Origin: an uncultured Bacteroidota bacterium
GTDB taxonomy: Bacteria > Bacteroidota > Bacteroidia > Chitinophagales > Saprospiraceae
Assembly (NCBI GenBank): GCA_903933805.1
Contig: CAIZLM010000063.1
Location: 1 to 35,283, forward strand
Length of the DNA stretch: 35,283 nt
Direction: 5' to 3'
The translations under genes were made by a program, and so were the position numbers. The notes under the pieces are model-generated. The model ran no database searches and was not told the origin of the DNA. It was given only the letters and a program-made list of their open reading frames with translations. This document shows positions 25,809-33,521 of this stretch, piece after piece (the first letter of the stretch is position 1; every line of letters starts with the position of its first letter).

Positions 25809-25934
25809 ACAGGTTCTAGGAAGAGTATGTGCAGATAATTTAGCATTTGAGCTATTCCGCCAAAAAATATCCCCTACAAAACAACGCCTTGGAATTACCA
25901 CACAGTTGCGTGCATTTGAAGGTTGGCATAACAC

Positions 25935-25951
25935 GTAACTGGTTAGGGGAC
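25935..25951 (+). mobile_element. Fragment of one end of the palindromic element, copy 7
   Basis: Only GTAACTGGTTAGGGGAC is left of the element; no matching right end was found before the ccoS gene. It is the remnant of a deleted or rearranged copy upstream of the cbb3 operon. Confidence 0.65.
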
Positions 25952-25980
25952 AATCACACTTCATTTACAAGCACTATGTG

Positions 25981-25994
25981 TTGACGATGATCAG
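25981..25994. promoter_or_regulatory. FNR/CRP-type palindrome, distal site of the cbb3 operon
   Basis: TTGACGATGATCAG has TTGAC and ATCAG halves separated by 4 bp, close to the FNR consensus TTGAT-N4-ATCAA. It is 113 bp upstream of ccoS and 35 bp (centre to centre) from a second site. Confidence 0.55.
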
Positions 25995-26015
25995 CGGCCA
26001 ACATCACCCAACAGC

Positions 26016-26029
26016 CTGATGTAGATCAT
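26016..26029. promoter_or_regulatory. FNR/CRP-type palindrome, proximal site of the cbb3 operon
   Basis: CTGATGTAGATCAT has TGAT/ATCA halves with 4-bp spacing. About 33 bp downstream, GACCTTGC near 26053-26060 is a poor -7-like sequence; no exact TAnnTTTG box is seen before ccoS. Confidence 0.55.
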
Positions 26030-26093
26030 CTTTTGGTTTAATGGTGTAGGGCGACCTTGCACCAGTTTTAAAACAAACCCAATCACAGGTGCA

Positions 26094-26318
26094 ATGAAAA
26101 TCATGCTATTCCTCATTTTGGTCAGTTTAACCGTTGCGGTAGGCTTCCTGCTGGCGTACTTGTTTGCTGCCCGCGATGGACAGTTTGACGACGAGTACAC
26201 CCCTGCGATCCGGATGTTGTTTGACGACAATATTACAGAAGAACAAGAAAAACAAGACGAAGCATTAAACCCTTCTTTATGCGTAAAATTGAACAATTCC
26301 AGTACGACAACAAAATAG
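26094..26318 (+). CDS. ccoS: cbb3 oxidase assembly protein CcoS
   Basis: A 74-residue protein. One N-terminal membrane helix (about residues 3-24) is followed by the family motif AARDGQFDDEYTPAIRMLFD. CcoS (FixS) is needed for cofactor insertion into cbb3 oxidase, probably with CcoI. Its end overlaps the ccoN start by 40 bases in another frame, so translation is likely coupled. It is the first gene of the cbb3 operon. Confidence 0.9.
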   Translation: MKIMLFLILVSLTVAVGFLLAYLFAARDGQFDDEYTPAIRMLFDDNITEEQEKQDEALNPSLCVKLNNSSTTTK

Positions 26319-28399
26319 TGCGTGCCTTTGGGGTGGCATCTTTTGTGTTTGGCGTGGTTGGTATGCTGGTCGGGATTATCCTGGCATTTCAGCTCATCTA
26401 TCCAGCCCTAAATTTCGGGCCATGGCTCACCTTTGGACGTCTGCGTCCCTTGCACACCAACGCCGTGATCTTTGCATTTGTAGGCAATGGTCTCTTTATG
26501 GGCATTTATTACTCGCTGCAACGCCTGCTGAAGGCTCGGATGTGGAGCGATACGCTCTCTTGGATCCATTTTTGGGGCTGGCAGGTTGTCATCGTGTGTG
26601 CGGCCGTATCCCTTCCGTTGGGTTTTACGACGAGTGGTGAGTACTCCGAATTAATTTGGCCAATAGACATTCTCATTGCCGTTGTCTGGGTTATTTTTGG
26701 GGTAAACATGTTCGGCACCATCCTTACGCGCCGGGAAAACCACCTGTATGTGGCCATTTGGTTTTACATCGCCACTTGGGTGACGGTTGCCGTGTTGCAC
26801 ATTGTGCGGAGTTTCGAGCTTCCTGTAACATGGTCACAGAGTTATCCATTGTTTTCTGGCGTCCAGGAGGCTTTGGTACAGTGGTGGTACGGGCACAATG
26901 CGGTGGCGTTCTTTTTGACAACGCCTTATTTGGGCATGATGTACTATTTTCTGCCCAAGGCTGCCAACCGGCCTGTTTACTCGTACAAGCTTTCGATCAT
27001 CCACTTTTGGGCCTTGATATTCATCTATATCTGGGCTGGTCCGCACCACTTGTTGTATTCTGCTCTACCGGATTGGGTACAATCGCTGGGTACGGTATTC
27101 AGCATCATGTTGATTGCCCCGTCTTGGGGTGGCATGCTCAACGGCCTTTTAACCCTTCGGGGTGCTTGGGATCGCGTCAGCAACGAACCTGTCTTAAAAT
27201 TCATGGTGGTAGCCGTCATAGCATACGGTATGGCGACTTTTGAAGGGCCCCTGTTGTCCATCAAATCCGTCAATGCGATCAGCCACTTTACCGACTGGAC
27301 CATTGCGCACGTGCACGTAGGCGCTTTGGGCTGGAATGGTTTTCTTACCTTGGGTATCTTGTATTGGTTGTGGCCGCGCATGTACCGCACCACACTATAC
27401 TCGACCAAACTTGCCAATGTTCACTTTTGGCTGGGCACCTTGGGCATCATTTTCTATGCTGTACCGATGTATTGGGCTGGATGGACACAGGCACTGATGT
27501 GGAAAGAATTTACACCGGAGGGTACGCTTGCCTGGGGTAATTTCCTAGACACCGTCAAGCAGATTATCCCGATGTACACCATACGTGCTTTTGGAGGAAC
27601 ATTTTTCTTTTTGGGTGGTATTCTTGGTGTGTATAATTTGATAAAAACGGCACAACAGGGCAGCTTTATGGCCAATGAAGCTGCTGAATCACCCGCTCGT
27701 GAGCGCAAAGTGCACGCGCCGGGAGAGTACTGGCACAAATGGATTGAAGGGCGCCCCATGCAAATGCTGTTGTGGAGCACCATCCTGATTGCGATTGGTG
27801 GCATCGTACAAATCTTGCCAATGGTTTTCATTGAAAGCCAGGTGCCCAAAATTTCCACGGTTAAACCGTACACCCCCTTGGAACTTACCGGCCGTGACTT
27901 GTACATTCGGGAAGGTTGTGTGGGTTGCCACTCTCAAATGGTCCGTCCATTCCGGTCAGAAACTGAGCGATATGGCGAATACTCCAAGTCTGGAGAGTAC
28001 ATCTACGACAGGCCGTTCCTTTGGGGCAGCAAGCGCACCGGGCCAGACTTGTGGCGAGAAGGTGGCAAGTATCCCGACAGTTGGCACTTCAACCACATGA
28101 TAGACCCGACCAGCATGTCGCCAGGCTCCATAATGCCAGCCTATCCACACTTGGCCGATGACGCGCTCGACCTGTCTGATTTGCCTGCAAAAATTGCGGC
28201 TTTGCGCACACTCGGCACGCCCTATGCCCGTGATTTTGAGCAATACGCCATTGGCAATGCACAGGAACAGGCGCAAATTATTGCCAAAAACTTGACTGCC
28301 CAGGGTGTAAATGAGCCTGGATTGGAAGGTAAGGAAATCGTGGCCATTATTGCTTATCTGCAAAGACTGGGTACAGATATTAAAGTTCAACCAAAGTAA
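26279..28399 (+). CDS. ccoN: cbb3 cytochrome c oxidase, fused subunits I and II (CcoNO)
   Basis: A 706-residue fusion. Residues 1-470 are the CcoN catalytic subunit with about 12 membrane helices, starting QYDNKIVRAFGVASF and with RLRPLHTNAVIF and GHNAVAFFLT holding haem and CuB histidines. Residues about 505-700 are CcoO, with TPLELTGRDLYIREGC and the haem c site CVGCH (Cys547-His551), then GSIMPAYPHL with the axial Met. The fusion is common in Bacteroidota. The complex reduces O2 with high affinity and pumps protons. It starts inside ccoS and is followed by a hairpin and ccoQ. Confidence 0.96.
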   Translation: MRKIEQFQYDNKIVRAFGVASFVFGVVGMLVGIILAFQLIYPALNFGPWLTFGRLRPLHTNAVIFAFVGNGLFMGIYYSLQRLLKARMWSDTLSWIHFWGWQVVIVCAAVSLPLGFTTSGEYSELIWPIDILIAVVWVIFGVNMFGTILTRRENHLYVAIWFYIATWVTVAVLHIVRSFELPVTWSQSYPLFSGVQEALVQWWYGHNAVAFFLTTPYLGMMYYFLPKAANRPVYSYKLSIIHFWALIFIYIWAGPHHLLYSALPDWVQSLGTVFSIMLIAPSWGGMLNGLLTLRGAWDRVSNEPVLKFMVVAVIAYGMATFEGPLLSIKSVNAISHFTDWTIAHVHVGALGWNGFLTLGILYWLWPRMYRTTLYSTKLANVHFWLGTLGIIFYAVPMYWAGWTQALMWKEFTPEGTLAWGNFLDTVKQIIPMYTIRAFGGTFFFLGGILGVYNLIKTAQQGSFMANEAAESPARERKVHAPGEYWHKWIEGRPMQMLLWSTILIAIGGIVQILPMVFIESQVPKISTVKPYTPLELTGRDLYIREGCVGCHSQMVRPFRSETERYGEYSKSGEYIYDRPFLWGSKRTGPDLWREGGKYPDSWHFNHMIDPTSMSPGSIMPAYPHLADDALDLSDLPAKIAALRTLGTPYARDFEQYAIGNAQEQAQIIAKNLTAQGVNEPGLEGKEIVAIIAYLQRLGTDIKVQPK

Positions 28400-28407
28400 A
28401 ATACACG

Positions 28408-28445
28408 GGCGTGTTGTCGTACACTGTTGTTTACGGCAACACGCC
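28408..28445 (+). promoter_or_regulatory. Intercistronic hairpin between ccoNO and ccoQ
   Basis: GGCGTGTTG (28408-28416) pairs exactly with CAACACGCC (28437-28445); a G-U pair and CGT/ACG extend the stem to about 13 pairs around a 12-base loop. No U-run follows, so it is likelier to stabilise the ccoNO message or mark a processing site than to terminate. Confidence 0.6.
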
Positions 28446-28465
28446 TTCCATTCAATTTTCATACC

Positions 28466-28624
28466 ATGTATAAGTATCTACTTCAATCCGTAGAAGGTAT
28501 CCAGTGGTTTGGCATTGCCACCCTCATCCTTTTTTTCGGCACATTTTGCATCGCCGTTTTGCGCGCTTTTTTGACGAAAAAAAAGCAAACGCAATACATG
28601 GCCAACCTTCCACTGGAAGACTAA
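28466..28624 (+). CDS. ccoQ: cbb3 oxidase small subunit CcoQ
   Basis: A 52-residue protein from ATG 28466 (MYKYLLQSVEG). One membrane helix (about residues 13-35, FGIATLILFFGTFCIAVL) is followed by a basic segment TKKKQ and an acidic end. Size, topology and position between ccoNO and ccoP identify it as CcoQ/FixQ, which stabilises the complex. The sequence itself is poorly conserved. Confidence 0.78.
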   Translation: MYKYLLQSVEGIQWFGIATLILFFGTFCIAVLRAFLTKKKQTQYMANLPLED

Positions 28625-28651
28625 TTTTTGAATTGTAAAACAATAAAAAAT

Positions 28652-29605
28652 ATGAAAACGCGAAACCATAAACTCGTTTTCCTGATTCTCGCCGTACTCA
28701 GCCAGACTGGTTATGCGCAAGCCCCGGCAACAACAGGAGCAAGCAATACCGTAGCCCCTGCAGCAGCCACTGAAGTCGCTGACATCATGATGTGGGGAAT
28801 CGGAATAGTTGTAATGCTGATACTTGCCTTTGCCTTGTTCGCAATGGCTCGCTCTAACCGTTATTTGTCAAATCGTGTGTTGCAATTTGAAGCAGCCAAA
28901 AACGGTGTGATATTGCCCGGTGAAACAACAGAAATTGAGCCGGAAGGCGATGATTTCTGGACGCGTATGCGCAAAAAATACTGGGAAGACGCTGTGCCAA
29001 TTGAACGGGAAGGCGAAATAACCCTGAACCATGCTTATGATGGTATTCGGGAACTCGACAATCGACTGCCACCGTGGTGGATCAACATGTTTGCCATCAC
29101 GGTTGTTTGGGCGGTTGGCTATATGTATTTCTACCACTGGAGCGGCAACAATTGGTCTTCCGGGGATGAGTACAAAACAGAGATGGAAACTGCCAAAAAA
29201 GAAGTGGCCATGGCACTGGTTGGAAAAGCAAACAGTGTAGATGAATCCAACGCCACAGCGATGACCGATGCCACAGCGCTTGGAGAAGGTGAAATTATTT
29301 TCAAAAGTGTTTGTGCCGCCTGCCACGGCCAAAAAGGCGAAGGTTTGGTAGGACCTAATTTCACCGATGCCTACTGGATCCACGGCGGCGGCATCAAAAA
29401 TATTTTCAAGACCGTCAAATATGGTGTGCTGGATAAGGGAATGATCTCTTGGCAATCGCAACTGAAACCTGTTGAAATACAAAAGGTTTCGAGTTATATC
29501 TTGTCATTGAGTGGCACCAATCCTCCCAATCCAAAAGCGCCTCAGGGAACCATTTGGGCGGATTCGACAACCGTACAAAACGCTGCTGTTCCCGCTGTAA
29601 AGTAA
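28652..29605 (+). CDS. ccoP: cbb3 oxidase subunit III, single-haem CcoP
   Basis: About 317 residues from ATG 28652. A signal-like N-terminus is followed by membrane segments near 43-66 and 143-163. The CcoP signature HAYDGIRELDNRLPPWW is at about 126-142. Only one haem c site is present (CAACH, Cys221-His225), with GMISWQSQL as axial Met region; proteobacterial CcoP has two. The early periplasmic haem domain is missing, as in other Bacteroidota. It accepts electrons for CcoNO. It lies 27 bp after ccoQ. Confidence 0.93.
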   Translation: MKTRNHKLVFLILAVLSQTGYAQAPATTGASNTVAPAAATEVADIMMWGIGIVVMLILAFALFAMARSNRYLSNRVLQFEAAKNGVILPGETTEIEPEGDDFWTRMRKKYWEDAVPIEREGEITLNHAYDGIRELDNRLPPWWINMFAITVVWAVGYMYFYHWSGNNWSSGDEYKTEMETAKKEVAMALVGKANSVDESNATAMTDATALGEGEIIFKSVCAACHGQKGEGLVGPNFTDAYWIHGGGIKNIFKTVKYGVLDKGMISWQSQLKPVEIQKVSSYILSLSGTNPPNPKAPQGTIWADSTTVQNAAVPAVK

Positions 29606-29610
29606 TACAA

Positions 29611-29638
29611 TCAGGTTAAACAGCAACAACAAACCTGA
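29611..29638 (+). promoter_or_regulatory. Short hairpin between ccoP and ccoG
   Basis: TCAGGTT (29611-29617) and AACCTGA (29632-29638) form a 7-bp stem with a 14-base A/C-rich loop, five bases after ccoP. No U-run follows. Confidence 0.4.
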
Positions 29639-29654
29639 AAATCAGAAGATTGCT

Positions 29655-31187
29655 ATGAAAAATGAAGCTGGGGGAACAGACGTAAAAGATTCGGAAGATT
29701 ATCGCGACCATCTCGCAACGGTAGATCAGGCTGGCAATAGAATATGGCTGTACCCCAAGAAGCCCAAAGGGCGTTTTTACGATGCCCGCGGGGTGGTCAG
29801 CGCAATTTTTTTAGCCATATTTCTGTCCCTGCCATTCATCAAGGTTGATGGAGAGCCGTTGTTGCTGTTTAATGTGTTGGAACGGAAGTTTGTGCTGTTC
29901 GGGCTGTTGTTCACCCCACAAGACTTTCACCTGTTTGTGTTGGCCATGCTGACGTTCATTGTGTTCATTATTTTGTTCACCGTGGTGTTTGGGAGGCTAT
30001 TTTGCGGATGGGTTTGTCCACAGACGGTTTTTTTGGAGATGTTTTTCAGGAAAATTGAATACTGGATAGAGGGCGATGCGGGGGAACAACGCAAGTTGGA
30101 TCAAGGGCCTTGGACAAGGGATAAAATTCAAAAAAAGGCAATTAAACATGCTGTTTTTTTTACCATTTCCGTGGTAGTAGCCAACTATTTTTTGGCCTAT
30201 ATCATTGGTATGGACCAGGTGCTGCACATCATAAAGGAGCCAATGTCTATGCATACCGGAGGTTTCGGGGCTATGTTGATATTTTCTGGAGCATTTTATG
30301 GGGTGTTTTCACGATTGCGGGAGCAGGTGTGTACAACGATTTGTCCATACGGTCGTTTACAAGGCGTACTTTTGGTGAAAGATTCTATTGTTGTAGCGTA
30401 TGATCATGTACGCGGCGAACCTCGGGGCAAAAAGAAAAAAGGTGTCAACCTTGGTTCAGAGCCTGTCGTATCAGACGAAAAGCGAAAAGACCCTGTTCAG
30501 GCTATTCAAAAGGCTGTCACTGGCCAGTCTGCCGCATTTCACAAAGCTGCACCGACACAGGGTTTGGGCGATTGCATAGATTGTGGACTTTGTGTAAGGG
30601 TTTGTCCTACTGGCATAGATATTCGGAACGGCACCCAATTGGAGTGCACCAATTGTACTGCTTGCATTGATGCTTGTGACGAGATAATGGACAAAGTGGG
30701 TAGTCCGCGTGGATTGGTGCGGTACGACTCCATGACAGGCATTGAGTCCGGAAAGCGCAAGATATTTACTACCCGCGTATTTGCTTACACGGGCGTACTG
30801 GTTGCGCTCTTGGCACTTGATGTTTTTCTGATCGCCAATCGCGGTATTGTGGAAACCATCATACTCCGTTCACCGGGGCAATTGTACCAACACAAAGACG
30901 CAACGCACGAGACCAATTTATACACCTATGTATTGATCAATAAAACCACCAAAGAATTACCCGTGCAATTACACATAGTCACTGAGGGTGGTGTCATCCA
31001 AATCGTCGGCAAGGAACCAAGCAGTATCCCCAAAAGTAGCAAGATAGAGGGCGCCTTTTTTGTTGAAATGCCTGATTCACATCTTCATGGACGGAAAACG
31101 CCCATTACAATCGAGGTAATTTCAGAGGGGAAAGTGATAGATGAAATCACCACTAATTTTATGGGTCCATCCAGCGGTGAGCGTTGA
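29655..31187 (+). CDS. ccoG: Cytochrome c oxidase accessory protein CcoG
   Basis: A 510-residue membrane Fe-S protein. Membrane segments occur near 45-65, 85-115, 155-180 and about 370-395. A CGWVCP motif is near residue 117 and CTTICPYG near 223. Two 4Fe-4S binding runs follow: CIDCGLCVRVCP (Cys307, 310, 313, 317) and CTNCTACIDAC (Cys331, 334, 337, 341). A C-terminal Ig-like domain closes the protein. CcoG is reported to act as a Cu(II) reductase that helps supply copper to cbb3 oxidase. It ends 21 bp before a mobile element that separates it from ccoH. Confidence 0.93.
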   Translation: MKNEAGGTDVKDSEDYRDHLATVDQAGNRIWLYPKKPKGRFYDARGVVSAIFLAIFLSLPFIKVDGEPLLLFNVLERKFVLFGLLFTPQDFHLFVLAMLTFIVFIILFTVVFGRLFCGWVCPQTVFLEMFFRKIEYWIEGDAGEQRKLDQGPWTRDKIQKKAIKHAVFFTISVVVANYFLAYIIGMDQVLHIIKEPMSMHTGGFGAMLIFSGAFYGVFSRLREQVCTTICPYGRLQGVLLVKDSIVVAYDHVRGEPRGKKKKGVNLGSEPVVSDEKRKDPVQAIQKAVTGQSAAFHKAAPTQGLGDCIDCGLCVRVCPTGIDIRNGTQLECTNCTACIDACDEIMDKVGSPRGLVRYDSMTGIESGKRKIFTTRVFAYTGVLVALLALDVFLIANRGIVETIILRSPGQLYQHKDATHETNLYTYVLINKTTKELPVQLHIVTEGGVIQIVGKEPSSIPKSSKIEGAFFVEMPDSHLHGRKTPITIEVISEGKVIDEITTNFMGPSSGER

Positions 31188-31208
31188 TCCATTTGTTGTT
31201 AAAATGTA

Positions 31209-31285
31209 GTAACTGGTTAGGTGGTACGCTGTCAGGCCCAAAAAGCTCCATTTTTTGTATCAGACACGACCATTTAACCCGTTGC
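31209..31285 (+). mobile_element. Palindromic GTAA-ended MITE-like element, copy 8 (between ccoG and ccoH)
   Basis: A 77-bp copy beginning GTAACTGGTTAGGTGGTACG and ending TTTAACCCGTTGC. Both arms have point changes and the inner hairpin is broken (AGGCCC against GCTCCA). No target duplication is visible, so this is an older insertion. Confidence 0.85.
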
Positions 31286-31302
31286 CAAAAAAAATTAGAA
31301 GC

Positions 31303-31746
31303 ATGAAATTTAATTGGGGTACCGGAGTAGCGCTTGCATTTAGCATATTCGCTGTTGGTATGGTATTGCTTGTTGTCGCTACACGCCAACACGATCCAGG
31401 GTTGATGCAGGAAGATTATTATGCGTTGGACCTAAATTACCAAGATCGATTGGACCGCAGTCAAAATACCGCTTCGTTGGCAACGCAACTCCAATTGACC
31501 ATAAATTCCGTTGACAAATCGCTCTCCATCCAGTTCCCTTCGGGTATGGAGCGTAGCCTCGGCACTGCCAAATTTTACCGATCCACCACCATCAAAGACG
31601 ACTTTTTGGTCAAGTTTGACAATGGCCAACCACTTCAGGTTTCTACTTCAACCATGGCGCCAGGCCGTTGGCATGTAGAACTGGAGTGGACAGTTGTCGG
31701 CGAAAAGTATTTTTGGGAAACGGCATTTGTTGTGCCCGGAAAATAA
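31303..31746 (+). CDS. ccoH: cbb3 oxidase accessory protein CcoH (FixH)
   Basis: About 147 residues from ATG 31303 (MKFNWGTG); a longer frame runs back into the mobile element and is rejected. One membrane helix (about 6-26) is followed by the FixH motif LMQEDYYALDLNYQDRLDR and a periplasmic beta domain ending GRWHVELEWTVVGEKYFWE. CcoH helps assemble or stabilise cbb3 oxidase. Its place after ccoG agrees with the ccoGH order elsewhere. Confidence 0.9.
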   Translation: MKFNWGTGVALAFSIFAVGMVLLVVATRQHDPGLMQEDYYALDLNYQDRLDRSQNTASLATQLQLTINSVDKSLSIQFPSGMERSLGTAKFYRSTTIKDDFLVKFDNGQPLQVSTSTMAPGRWHVELEWTVVGEKYFWETAFVVPGK

Positions 31747-31754
31747 TATCCGGC

Positions 31755-31762
31755 TAAATTTG
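31755..31762 (+). promoter_or_regulatory. -7 box before the TauE/SafE-like gene
   Basis: TAAATTTG is an exact TAnnTTTG match nine bases after ccoH stops, giving a leader of about 24 bases. An internal promoter would allow this gene to be made without the cbb3 genes. Confidence 0.45.
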
Positions 31763-31790
31763 CCCTCTGAAACAACCAATTATCCCCATT

Positions 31791-32495
31791 ATGTCGGATC
31801 TCTCGAACGTTTGGGCGCCACTGATGCTCGGTTTTGCTGGCAGCCTCCATTGCGTGGGTATGTGTGGTCCATTGATATTGGCACTTCCACTTGCCGCAGC
31901 AGCAAGAATACAGGTGCTTCGACAGATGATGGTGTATCATGTTGGCAGAATCACTACCTACATGGCTTTGGGGGTTGTGTTTGGGATTTTGGGGAAAGGC
32001 ATGGTTATTGCCGGATTTCAACAAATCATTTCCATTGCCGCCGGGATATTAATGATCAGTATGGCATTTGTGACCTGGCGTTTTGAGCGTTTGCTCCTAG
32101 CGCTCCCCGGATTTGGCGTATTTACGAAAAAAGTACAAAAGAGTATCGGAGAACGCATGCGCGCTAATCCGGGTCGGGCCACGTTCTCCATGGGCCTACT
32201 CCATGGGTTACTGCCTTGCGGCATGGTTTATGCCGCCTTGGCTGGTGCTATTTCATCTGGGGGAACCGTTGGCGGCGCTGTTTTTATGGCAATATTCGGG
32301 ATGGCTACGCTCCCCTTGTTACTTTCTGTCAGCGTATTAGGACGCTCATTCAGCGTTGCTGTACGCACAAATATTAAGTTTGCCCAGCCAATTTTACTCA
32401 CCGTCGCTGGTCTGTTACTCCTGCAAAGAGGGCTGCACCTCGACCTTTCCCTCTTTGAATCGGCGGTGCCAAAAGCCGGCGTGGATTGCCATTGA
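31791..32495 (+). CDS. Sulfite exporter TauE/SafE-like (DsbD_2/UreH_2-type) membrane protein
   Basis: A 234-residue membrane protein with six predicted helices. The family repeats are visible as GFAGSLHCVGMCGPL (about residues 14-28) and GLLHGLLPCGMVYAAL (about 127-142); each has the Gly-rich helix with Cys, His or Met that could pass metal. Homologues are regular neighbours of ccoGHIS genes in many genomes and are linked to copper supply for cbb3 oxidase, though the direct function is little tested. It is the last gene of the cbb3 cluster. Confidence 0.85.
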   Translation: MSDLSNVWAPLMLGFAGSLHCVGMCGPLILALPLAAAARIQVLRQMMVYHVGRITTYMALGVVFGILGKGMVIAGFQQIISIAAGILMISMAFVTWRFERLLLALPGFGVFTKKVQKSIGERMRANPGRATFSMGLLHGLLPCGMVYAALAGAISSGGTVGGAVFMAIFGMATLPLLLSVSVLGRSFSVAVRTNIKFAQPILLTVAGLLLLQRGLHLDLSLFESAVPKAGVDCH

Positions 32496-32545
32496 GTATA
32501 GCGCAACTTAGCCAGACGGTTCGTGGATGTCTTACATACAATACA

Positions 32546-32592
32546 GTAACTTTGTCCGATACCATACAACAGCGTGCCAATTAACCAATTAC
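32546..32592. mobile_element. Remnant of an older palindromic element next to copy 9
   Basis: GCGTGCCAATTAACCAATTAC (32572-32592) is the inverted left arm of the family. GTAACTTTG at 32546 may be its other end, giving a 47-bp internally deleted copy. ACAATA flanks it on the left and, once copy 9 is subtracted, ACAATA also on the right. The arm is clear; the left boundary is tentative. TAACTTTG here also matches the -7 promoter consensus. Confidence 0.55.
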
Positions 32593-32597
32593 ACAAT

Positions 32598-32675
32598 GTA
32601 ACTGGTTAATTGGCACGCTGTCTGGCCCAAAAAGGTCCATTTTTTGTCTCAGACGCGACCACGCTAACCAGTTAC
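32598..32675 (+). mobile_element. Palindromic GTAA-ended MITE-like element, copy 9
   Basis: A 78-bp copy beginning GTAACTGGTTAATTGGCACG and ending CTAACCAGTTAC. It is flanked by an exact 8-bp duplication, TACACAAT, at 32590-32597 and 32676-32683. The left octamer includes the last bases of an older element, so this copy inserted beside or into it. It ends 11 bp before the next gene and would be in its 5' leader. Confidence 0.95.
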
Positions 32676-32686
32676 TACACAATAAT

Positions 32687-33496
32687 ATGGATACACAATC
32701 AAACAATGATTGGCGCAAACTAACCACTGTGATATATCGAAAACCACGGGATTCGAAAATTTTTGGTTCCGTAGAATTAGATGTGACAGCGGTAGAAGCC
32801 TTTGTGCGCGCCAAGCGACAAGAAGGCTTAAAGATTACCCTGACCCATATTTTTTTACTGGCGCTTGCCAGGGGTATTCAGGAAGAAGCACGGGAGATCA
32901 ACAGTTATGTTCGCCGGGGCAGGATCATTCAACGCAAGAGTGTGGATGTTTCCCTCACGGTGTTGCTCGGCGACGGCCAACAATTAACCTCGGTCAAAAT
33001 TGTGGGTGCGGAGCAGCTCAATCTTCAGGAACTCAGCGCTCAACTCCAGTCTCAGGTACAGAATGCCCGAAAAGGCCACGAAAGCAACCGCATAAAAGCA
33101 AAAAACTTGGTGGTTCGGATACCGTGGCCACTGCGACAATGGGTTGCTGATTTGATCAGATGGCTGACGATAGACTGGGGCATTCCCCTTCCTTTTTTGG
33201 GAGTTTCGCCGGAAAGTTTCGGATCCTTTGTGCTCTCCAACTTGGGCAGTGTTGGCTTGGATGTAGGATATCCTGCACTGGCGCCCTTTTCCAATGTTGC
33301 GATGGTGGTGAACCAAGGTGGTGTTTCACTCAAGCCCATCGTCGTTGACGGACAGATTGTTGCGCGTCGTATGATCACCATCAGTGCTGGTTTGGACCAC
33401 CGAGTCGTAGATGCCGCACAAATTGGGCGACTGTTCGGTTACCTGCGGCGTATCATGAAAAACCCGTCAATATTGGAGGAAAAACCAATGCTCTAG
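32687..33496 (+). CDS. Stand-alone 2-oxoacid dehydrogenase E2-type acyltransferase domain
   Basis: A 269-residue protein matching the catalytic domain of E2 acyltransferases (chloramphenicol-acetyltransferase fold). It has no lipoyl or peripheral subunit-binding domain. ITLTHIFLLALARG and SFGSFVLSNLGSVGLD are core parts. The active-site motif is LDHRVVDAAQIG, with the catalytic His and Asp in DHRVVD. Whether it acylates CoA-linked substrates is unknown; similar lone domains are found next to lipid or amino-acid genes. The element just upstream would put a hairpin in the mRNA leader and may hide the ribosome site. Confidence 0.85.
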   Translation: MDTQSNNDWRKLTTVIYRKPRDSKIFGSVELDVTAVEAFVRAKRQEGLKITLTHIFLLALARGIQEEAREINSYVRRGRIIQRKSVDVSLTVLLGDGQQLTSVKIVGAEQLNLQELSAQLQSQVQNARKGHESNRIKAKNLVVRIPWPLRQWVADLIRWLTIDWGIPLPFLGVSPESFGSFVLSNLGSVGLDVGYPALAPFSNVAMVVNQGGVSLKPIVVDGQIVARRMITISAGLDHRVVDAAQIGRLFGYLRRIMKNPSILEEKPML

Positions 33497-33521
33497 CATT
33501 GATAAGCCGCGGCAGAAGGCT

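Noticed and set aside
26656-27243. A 195-codon plus-strand frame inside ccoNO
   Set aside because: It is an out-of-frame shadow of the conserved CcoN coding sequence, with no family features.
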